Source of the DNA: Polyangiaceae bacterium | GTDB taxonomy: Bacteria; Myxococcota_A; Polyangia; Polyangiales; Polyangiaceae | DNA length: 64,000 bases | Assembly (NCBI GenBank): GCA_013361525.1 | Contig: JABFXY010000114.1 | Location: forward strand, 1 to 64,000 | Direction: 5' to 3' | Part shown: positions 58,157 to 64,000 of the stretch, piece by piece | Numbering within the stretch: position 1 is the stretch's first letter | Layout: the number at the start of each line of letters is the position of its first letter | The notes under the pieces: generated by a model | Told to the model about the DNA's origin: nothing | Databases searched by the model: none | Seen by the model: the letters and a program-made list of their open reading frames with translations, nothing else | Position numbers and translations under genes: made by a program

Positions 58157-59872
58157 ATGCCCAAACGCGCTCGTCTGACCCGGGTCGTTCTCGCCGCACT
58201 CGGCGCGACCCCGCTGTTCATCACGCTCGGATCCGCGTGCGGCGCGCGCGACGATCTTCCCGATCTGCCGCCGGTCCCGCCTGTCCCCGAGTGTGTCGTC
58301 GACGCCGACTGCGAAGGCTTCGACGACCTCTGCCGCAACGTTCGCTGCGTCCCCGACGACGGCAGCGGCGGTGGGGACGAAGGTGGTGGGGCGGTCGGGG
58401 GCAGTGCTGTCGGAGGCAGTGCTGGCGGCGACGTGATCGGTGGTGCCGATGGCCGCGCGATCACGCTGCGACGCGGGCAGTGCCGCGAGGTGAACCCCGT
58501 CGACTGCGACGACGGCGACATCTGCACGATCGACACTTGCGATCCGGCGACCGGCAGCTGCTCTTCGGAGCTCGCCGTTCACGACAACGACGGCGACGGC
58601 TTCAACGGCCCGCGAGAGGGAACGAAAGCAGGCGATCCGGACTCGTGCGGCGACGACTGCGACGACACGAACGAGAACGCATTCCCCGGCAACACCGAGG
58701 TCTGCGACGGCGCCGACAACGACTGCAACGGTATCGTCGACGACAACGCGACGTTCATCCCGATCGAGCTCGAGCCGGTCCGCATCTCGCCCGACGGGCA
58801 AACGCCGGCTGGTCCCGGCGGCCTCGCGTGGAGCGGCGAGTCGTACGTTGCGACGTACACCGGCACGTCGAGCGGCTTCGACATCTGGCGCTCTCAGCTC
58901 GCGCCGAACGGCGACAAGCTGCAAGACGACGAGCTGCTCAAGATCTCCAACAGCGACGGCATGGGCGGCCCGATCGTGTGGACGGGCGACCGCTACGGCG
59001 TCGCCTGGCAAGAGCGGCGCGACGGCGACTACGAGATCTACTTCCGGTTGCTCGACGCGAGCGGCGCGACCGTCGTCACCTCACCCGTTCAACTCTCGGA
59101 TGCGTTCGGCTTCTCGGTGAATCCGGATCTCGGTTGGACCGGCACGCGTTTCGTCGCTGTTTGGCAAGACGAGCGCAGCGGTCAATTCAGCATCTTCGGT
59201 CGAACCATCACGCTCGAGGGCGCGCCGGATTCGGGCGAGGTTCAGCTCGTCCCCGAAGGCGGCTTCCCCGACGAAGCCCCGGTCGTCGCTGCCAGCAGCC
59301 AGGGCATCGGCGTCGCGTGGGGACACGGCGATGCGCTCGCGCACTTCATCCAGTTCCAGACCTTCGGCTTCGATCTCCAGGCCACGTCGGACGTGGTCAC
59401 GCTGACCGACGGAACGACCGACGCCGTGTACCCGGCCGTCGCCTACAACGACGGTACGTACGTCGTTGCCTGGTTCGATCGATCGGCGAGCCCGCAGGGC
59501 ATCTACGCAGCGGTCATCAGCGACGAAGGTCAGCTCGTCGTGGCGCCGAAGCTCGTGTCGAGCACGCCGGCCGGACGTCACTCGCGCTACCCATCGATGC
59601 GCGCCCTCGGCGACAGAATCCTGCTCGTGTTCTCGGACGACCGGGACGGCGGCCAATACGAGCTCTACGGCCGCATGCTCACGGCCTCCCTCGATCCACT
59701 CACCGAGCCACAACGGATCACGCAGGCCACCGGCGATTCGGTGTACCCGAAGCTGGCGTTCGGGCCCGATGGCAACGTCGGCATTCTGTTCCGCGACGAT
59801 CGGCTGGGCGAGCAACACGTCTTCTTCACGCGCCTCGGGTGCCTCGCGGGCACGACGCCGCCCAATCCGTGA
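58157..59872 (+). CDS. Secreted MopE-motif, beta-propeller-like protein
   Basis: 571 residues. Signal VVLAALGATPLFITLGSAC, then a Cys-rich region (CVVDADCEGFDDLCRNVRC) and a Gly tether. A second Cys-rich piece (CDDGDICTIDTCDPATGSC) leads to a MopE-type metal-binding motif (about 170-220): NDGDGFNGPREGT, CGDDCDDTNENAFPG and CDGADNDCNGIVDD. The C-terminal 340 residues are repeats of a propeller-like unit (VWTGDRYGVAWQERRDGDYEIYFRLLDASG, GWTGTRFVAVWQDERSGQFSIFGR). MopE in Methylococcus binds copper; metal choice here is unknown. Likely surface or secreted. Confidence 0.83.
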   Translation: MPKRARLTRVVLAALGATPLFITLGSACGARDDLPDLPPVPPVPECVVDADCEGFDDLCRNVRCVPDDGSGGGDEGGGAVGGSAVGGSAGGDVIGGADGRAITLRRGQCREVNPVDCDDGDICTIDTCDPATGSCSSELAVHDNDGDGFNGPREGTKAGDPDSCGDDCDDTNENAFPGNTEVCDGADNDCNGIVDDNATFIPIELEPVRISPDGQTPAGPGGLAWSGESYVATYTGTSSGFDIWRSQLAPNGDKLQDDELLKISNSDGMGGPIVWTGDRYGVAWQERRDGDYEIYFRLLDASGATVVTSPVQLSDAFGFSVNPDLGWTGTRFVAVWQDERSGQFSIFGRTITLEGAPDSGEVQLVPEGGFPDEAPVVAASSQGIGVAWGHGDALAHFIQFQTFGFDLQATSDVVTLTDGTTDAVYPAVAYNDGTYVVAWFDRSASPQGIYAAVISDEGQLVVAPKLVSSTPAGRHSRYPSMRALGDRILLVFSDDRDGGQYELYGRMLTASLDPLTEPQRITQATGDSVYPKLAFGPDGNVGILFRDDRLGEQHVFFTRLGCLAGTTPPNP

Positions 59873-60027
59873 TTCGTACGAATCGACTGTAAGGTCGTTC
59901 GGCCCGTCACGTTTGTGAGCGCTGGCGGCACCTGGCTGGGCCAACCGCCATCACTGGGCGCGCGACGTGCGTCGCGTCGGCGTGTCCGTGACCTCACGAG
60001 AACCCCTCACGCTCGAGGCCAACGTCC

Positions 60028-62268
60028 ATGCGAAGCGCTCTCTTTTTGATCTCGGCCCTCTCGCTTTCGGCGCTCGGATGCGCCTCCTCGCTGACGAGCC
60101 ACGTCGAGACGAACGCGCACCTCGGTCGCGTCGTCGTGTACCGCAACGGCATCGCGTACTTCGAGCGAACGGCCGAGGTCAGCGGCGGCGAGTTCGAGCT
60201 CGCGGTCCCCGCCGACAAGGTCGACGACTTCCTCAAGTCGCTCACTGTGCTCGACGCGGAGACGAAGCAGCCGACGCCGATCGCGTACCCGACGCGGCCG
60301 CCGGTCTCGAACACCGGCCTCATCACGATGAAAATCCAGCTGAAAGAGCCTGGATCCGAGGACGATCCGAAGCGCCTGCTCCTTTCGTACGTGACGGAGG
60401 CTCCGAGCTGGAAGCCGAGCTACCGAATCGTGCTCGGCAAAGACAAGAAGGTCGGCCTCGAGGGCTGGGCAATCGTCGACAACACCAGCGGCGAAGACTG
60501 GCGCGACGTGAAGCTCGGCGTCGGATCGAGCTCGGCGCTCTCCTTCCGCTACGATTTGCACTCGGTTCGCAACGTTGCGCGCGAGACGCTCGCGCCCACC
60601 GACCTGTTCGCGCAGGCGCCTCCGACCGGGATGAGCGTCTTTTCGACGCCCGGCGTGCTCGACGTCGTCGACGACGAGACGCTCGCACAGGCCGACAACT
60701 TCCGCGGCGCCGGCGGCGGGCTCGGCCTCGACCACGACGGTAAAGGCGACGGCGAGAGGTTCGCCCGCGAGGAGTCGAAGCCCGAGCAGCCGATGCCGGT
60801 CGCGGGAACCACCACCGCGTCAGAGGTGACCGTCACCGGCATGGGGAGGCGCAAACCCAGCAAGGACACAAAGAAGCTCGAGTCCGCGCAGAAAGAGCCG
60901 GAGGAGCAAATCTCCGCGGGCGAATATCGAATCCAGACGCTCGCGACGCGCGTCGCGAACGATCAGGGTCAGCGATACGTCGTCGAAGGTTTCGCGAGCA
61001 AGAACGACGAAGACCGGAATTCCGCCGCGCTCGATCGCGCCAATCGCCTGCGCAACCAGCTCATCGCGAAGGGCGTGAGCCCCGACAGGATCGACGCCAT
61101 CGCCAACACCGCGATCGTCGGCGACGTCGGCGGCGCGCGCGTCATCACGGCCAAAGGCAAGCTCGCGGCGAATCAAGAGCCGCGCGACGCCGACGGCGTC
61201 GACGACGACGGCGAGCCGACGGACCAAGGTGATCTCGAGCCGATCGGTACCTCCCATTTCGAGTCGAAGTTGCCGATGACCGTGGATCGAGGATCGAGCG
61301 CGATGGTGTCGATCCTCAAGACGGAGACGAGCGGTGAGGTCGTCTACCTCTACGATCCCGAGTCGGCGCGTGGCTCGAAGACACACGCCTTCAAGTCGGT
61401 GCGCCTGCAGAACCCGACCGAATCCACGCTCGAGACCGGCCCGGTCACCGTGTTCGGTGAAGGTGGGTTCGTGGGCGAGGGGATGACCGAGCCGATCCCG
61501 GGCAAGAGCGCGAGCTTCGTTCCGTTCGCGCTCGATCGACAGATCATCGTCGAGACGAAAGACGAAGAGAACGAATCGATCCAGAAGATCCTCACCGCGC
61601 AGCGCGGGGTCCTCTCGACCGAGATGCGCAAACACCACGCGCAGAACCTCGTCATCCACAACCGCCTCGCGGAGGACACGACCGTCTACGTGCGCCACAC
61701 CGTTCCGAAGGGCTACACGCTGACGAAACACCCGAAGGACGTCGAGCGCATCGGCGACGCGCATCTGTTCCGCGTCACGGTGCCCGCGGGCTCGAAGCTC
61801 GACGTGACGATCGAGGAGGAGACGCCGATCTTCAAGACGGTCGACATCCGCTCGACCGCCGGCATGGATCTCGTGAAGGCGTTCGTGTCGTCCGCGGCGG
61901 CCGAAGGCGCGGCCGGCGACAAGCTGAAGGGCCTCGTCGAGCTGCAGAAAGATCTCGGCAACATCGAGCAGAAGATCGACACGCAGCGTGAGCAGATGGG
62001 CGAATACAAAGACCGCATGAACGAGCTGCACGCGCAGATCGTCACTTTGAAGGCCGTGAAGACCGGCGGCTCGCTCATGAAGAACCTCGAGAAGAAGCTC
62101 GAGGAGGTGAGCGACAAGCTCTCCGCGGCGACCGTGCAGCTCGTCGCGCTCGAGGAGCAGCGCATGATCTCACGCATCAAGCTGCAGGACGGTGTCGCGG
62201 AGCTCTCGCTCGATCGCGCGCCGGACGAGGATCCGAAGAAGCGTCCGGGGAAGGTCGCCGAGAAGTAG
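60028..62268 (+). CDS. DUF4139 lipoprotein with inserted OmpA-like domain
   Basis: 746 residues. Lipoprotein signal FLISALSLSALGC. The N-terminal domain (VVVYRNGIAYFERTAEVSGGEFELAVPADKVDDFLKSLTVLD) and central segments (LSYVTEAPSWKPSYRIVL, GWAIVDNTSGEDWRDVKLGV) are DUF4139-like. A region at about 310-385 (QGQRYVVEGFASKNDEDRNSAALDRANRLRNQLIAKGVSPDRI) has the OmpA/MotB peptidoglycan-binding pattern and appears inserted. The DUF4139 fold resumes (VYLYDPESARG, KSVRLQNPTESTLETGPVTVF). A C-terminal coiled coil (about 635-720) follows. Probably a cell-wall-linked outer-membrane lipoprotein; its job is unknown. Confidence 0.83.
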   Translation: MRSALFLISALSLSALGCASSLTSHVETNAHLGRVVVYRNGIAYFERTAEVSGGEFELAVPADKVDDFLKSLTVLDAETKQPTPIAYPTRPPVSNTGLITMKIQLKEPGSEDDPKRLLLSYVTEAPSWKPSYRIVLGKDKKVGLEGWAIVDNTSGEDWRDVKLGVGSSSALSFRYDLHSVRNVARETLAPTDLFAQAPPTGMSVFSTPGVLDVVDDETLAQADNFRGAGGGLGLDHDGKGDGERFAREESKPEQPMPVAGTTTASEVTVTGMGRRKPSKDTKKLESAQKEPEEQISAGEYRIQTLATRVANDQGQRYVVEGFASKNDEDRNSAALDRANRLRNQLIAKGVSPDRIDAIANTAIVGDVGGARVITAKGKLAANQEPRDADGVDDDGEPTDQGDLEPIGTSHFESKLPMTVDRGSSAMVSILKTETSGEVVYLYDPESARGSKTHAFKSVRLQNPTESTLETGPVTVFGEGGFVGEGMTEPIPGKSASFVPFALDRQIIVETKDEENESIQKILTAQRGVLSTEMRKHHAQNLVIHNRLAEDTTVYVRHTVPKGYTLTKHPKDVERIGDAHLFRVTVPAGSKLDVTIEEETPIFKTVDIRSTAGMDLVKAFVSSAAAEGAAGDKLKGLVELQKDLGNIEQKIDTQREQMGEYKDRMNELHAQIVTLKAVKTGGSLMKNLEKKLEEVSDKLSAATVQLVALEEQRMISRIKLQDGVAELSLDRAPDEDPKKRPGKVAEK

Positions 62269-62285
62269 AAGCGGTCCGGACGAAG

Positions 62286-62322
62286 AAACGCGGCGAGCAC
62301 CGAGCGGTGCCTGCCGCGTTTT
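62286..62322. terminator. Bidirectional Rho-independent-type terminator
   Basis: AAACGCGGC and GCCGCGTTT are the outer 9-bp arms, with GCACC/GGTGC as the inner stem around GAGC. A T-run follows on each strand. It lies between the DUF4139 gene (ends 62268) and the convergent Gly-rich lipoprotein gene (ends 62349), so it would terminate both. Confidence 0.75.
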
Positions 62323-62348
62323 CATGTTTGTGGAGCGCGATCGATGGG

Positions 62349-62858
62349 TCAGCCGCCTTGGCACTCCATCCAGGAGTTGTTCTTGTCCGCCATCTCGAGG
62401 CACTCCGTGTCGGTTGGGCACTCGCACGTGTCGGTGCAGAGGATCGCGCAATGGTATTCCGTAACGAAGCCATCGACTTCCTGGCACGTGTAGCCTTCCG
62501 GGCAGGGGGGCCCGTTGGGAACGCAGATGTCGCCGATCGCCGACGCGTCCTCGGTGATCACCTCGCAGGTGCCGCCGCCGGCACCACCATCGCCGTTGCC
62601 GCCTTGGGCCGCGCCGCCTTGGGCGCTGCCGCCTGTTGCGTCTCCGCCGGTTCCAGCGCCGCCGCCGCCCGCTGCGGCGCCACCGCCGCCCGTCGCTTCG
62701 CCGCCTTCACCGCCTTGATTGTTGCCGCCGGTCGACGCCGTCCCGCCGCCGCCGCTCGAAGGTGAGCCACCGCTGCCTCCGCCGCCGGGCGAGTCGTCGC
62801 CGCACGCGATCACCACCATCGACAACCCGAGACCAAGGAAAAGATTAGAAAGCTTCAT
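62349..62858 (-). CDS. Gly-tethered lipoprotein with cysteine-rich C-terminus
   Basis: 169 residues. Signal NLFLGLGLSMVVIAC with lipobox. About 75 residues of Gly, Ala, Ser and Thr follow (GGEGGEATGGGGAAAGGGG), the longest tether in this window. The C-terminal 70 residues have nine cysteines (ICVPNGPPCPEGYTCQE, CAILCTDTCECPTDTECLEM). No family recognised. The ATG at 62858 begins right at the signal peptide. Confidence 0.78.
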   Translation of the reverse strand: MKLSNLFLGLGLSMVVIACGDDSPGGGGSGGSPSSGGGGTASTGGNNQGGEGGEATGGGGAAAGGGGAGTGGDATGGSAQGGAAQGGNGDGGAGGGTCEVITEDASAIGDICVPNGPPCPEGYTCQEVDGFVTEYHCAILCTDTCECPTDTECLEMADKNNSWMECQGG

Positions 62859-62928
62859 GCCTCGAGTGTAGCGGATGGAACAGCGGTGTTCCCCTCAAGT
62901 CTTCTCCAGGGGCACCGCCTGTACGCAC

Positions 62929-63966
62929 CTACGTTCGCTTGCTGTCTTTTTCACGCAGGTAGCCGCCGACGACGATGCTCTCGCCGGTGTCGATCACACT
63001 CTGCCGAAATGATCGCGGAACCACGCCGAGCTCCGCCTGAATGCGGCGATTGTCGAAGCGGGGCGCGTGTCCGAGGTTTCGCTTCAAGAAGCCGAAGGTG
63101 AGCCGCTTGTCGAAGATCGCGGTTGCGTACATGAGCAAGTCGGGGAGCGGTACGGACGGAACTTTCGTGTCGGGGAATGCGAGCTTGAGCTCGGCCGCCA
63201 TCAACCGCAGGCCCGCCGCGTCGCTCGAGCAGATGTAGCGGGTGCTCGGGTTCGGGATCTCCAGCGCGCGGACGTGCGCGCGCGCGAGGTCGCGAACGTC
63301 GACGACCTGAAAATGAAGATCGGGCACGCCGGGCCAGGTCCCGCGCATCAGCTCGAAGAGGACAGCGGGGCTCGTTCGAAGATGTTGCTCGGTCATGACG
63401 GGGCCGAGCACGAGCGACGGCAACATCGCGACGAGCTTCACGTTCGTGTCCTGGACGAGGAAGCGCGCGGCTCGCTCGGCTTCGACCTTCGAGGTTCCGT
63501 ATGCGTCGCTCACCACGTTGGCGGTGTCGTTCCAGTCCTCCTCGGTGAACACCGTCTCGACGGGCCGGTTTTGTCCCGCGACCGCTGCAACGCTCGAGGT
63601 CATGACGATGCGTTCGACGGTGCTGCTCGCGAGCGCCGCGCGGACGACGTTCTTCGTTCCGTTCACGGCGACGTCGACGATCTCACGCTGCGGATCTTTC
63701 GCCGTGAGGGCGACGGCGCTCGCCGAATGGACGACGAAGCTCGCCCCGCGGAAGGCCTCGTCGAACGAGCCGTCATGCTCCAAGTCGCCGGCCGCGAGCT
63801 CGAGCAGCTCGTTCGCGCGCGGCAGCGCGAAGAGGTGCGCCGCCTTCTTCTTGTCCGACGGATCGCGCATCGTCGCGCGCACGCGATAGCCGCGCTCGAG
63901 GAGCTGTTCGACGACGTACGACCCGACGAAACCGGTGGCGCCTGTCACACAGGCGAGCTTGCTCAT
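62929..63966 (-). CDS. Extended SDR (dihydroflavonol-4-reductase / NAD-dependent epimerase-like)
   Basis: 345 residues. NAD(P) site CVTGATGFVGSYVVEQLLERG at the N-terminus. A basic/hydroxyl turn (ATMRDPSDKKK) suggests NADP preference. The catalytic residues are in VMTSSVAAV (Ser) and SDAYGTSKVEAER (Tyr-x3-Lys). The C-terminal segment (FQVVDVRDLARAHVRALEIP) is typical of dihydroflavonol-4-reductase-like SDRs. In bacteria such enzymes act on varied carbonyl or sterol-like substrates; the specific one cannot be told here. Confidence 0.88.
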   Translation of the reverse strand: MSKLACVTGATGFVGSYVVEQLLERGYRVRATMRDPSDKKKAAHLFALPRANELLELAAGDLEHDGSFDEAFRGASFVVHSASAVALTAKDPQREIVDVAVNGTKNVVRAALASSTVERIVMTSSVAAVAGQNRPVETVFTEEDWNDTANVVSDAYGTSKVEAERAARFLVQDTNVKLVAMLPSLVLGPVMTEQHLRTSPAVLFELMRGTWPGVPDLHFQVVDVRDLARAHVRALEIPNPSTRYICSSDAAGLRLMAAELKLAFPDTKVPSVPLPDLLMYATAIFDKRLTFGFLKRNLGHAPRFDNRRIQAELGVVPRSFRQSVIDTGESIVVGGYLREKDSKRT

Positions 63967-64000
63967 GCCGCGGATATTAGTGCGGCGCCTCCCGATCTCG

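Noticed and set aside
59871..59884. GATTCGTACGAATC, a perfect 14-base palindrome
   Set aside because: It overlaps the stop of the MopE-motif gene. Palindromes of this length are expected a few times by chance in a window of this size, and no regulator gene is near.

Overview
The window is GC-rich, gene-dense chromosomal DNA from a Gram-negative bacterium. It is almost certainly a member of the Myxococcota, probably of the Polyangia (Sorangium/Labilithrix/Sandaracinus-like), though this is inferred from gene style and no rRNA is present. The main signs are several Hanks-type Ser/Thr kinases and pseudokinases, an FHA-domain sigma-54 activator beside a kinase, ECF sigma factors with SnoaL-like tails, an AgmX/PglI-type C-terminal domain, a MopE-type metal-binding motif, and many lipoproteins in which the lipobox cysteine is followed by a Gly/Ser tether. 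I see no tRNA, rRNA, CRISPR array, IS element or prophage.

Layout. 1-2.1 kb: RND efflux genes divergent from a TetR regulator, with a palindromic operator inside the promoter. 2.1-9.4 kb: a GH15 glucosidase/trehalase-type enzyme and a 1764-residue TPR protein carrying a pseudokinase. 9.5-17.3 kb: exported lipoproteins (a Pro-Tyr-Gly-rich protein, an FGE-like protein, a cytochrome c, a G8/beta-helix protein), a DHFR-like reductase and an ECF sigma factor. 17.3-21.0 kb: a kinase and its membrane partner, divergent from an FHA/AAA+/Fis activator. 21.2-28.5 kb: FtsB-like protein, a T2SSE_N protein, an OprP-type porin with a LNS2/HAD phosphatase lipoprotein, a cytochrome-fused copper monooxygenase and an AgmX-like lipoprotein.

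28.6-39.2 kb (minus strand) is the most striking part. Five genes overlap by 1-4 bases in sequence: an active transmembrane Ser/Thr kinase; a kinase C-lobe remnant fused through one membrane helix to a five-haem cytochrome c; a protein with two cNMP-binding domains, four [4Fe-4S] cysteine sets and a membrane domain with two His-x13-His helices; a tetrahaem c / ferredoxin / flavoprotein fusion; and a von Willebrand A protein. I read it as a transmembrane electron conduit linking periplasmic haems to a cytosolic flavoprotein, with kinase and cyclic-nucleotide inputs. I know of no name for this system.

39.3-50.0 kb: a lipoprotein, TrmN6-like methyltransferase, alpha/beta hydrolase, Hsp70-like ATPase, a beta-lactamase-fold hydrolase coupled to an RdgC-like protein split into two overlapping genes, an M50 protease, an NtrC-type regulator, and a 608-base gap rich in hairpins. 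50.0-64.0 kb: a DedA-like membrane protein, small envelope proteins, an NDH-2-like flavoprotein with an ECF41-type sigma factor, an acyltransferase with a TonB-like protein, a DUF192 protein, a run of secreted Gly-tethered proteins including a MopE-motif protein, a DUF4139 lipoprotein with an OmpA-like insert, and an extended SDR.

Three intergenic spacers carry copies of one long imperfect inverted repeat beginning AACCGC and ending GCGGTT. Gene starts were chosen from overlaps, ribosome-binding sites and signal peptides; several remain ambiguous and are marked so.
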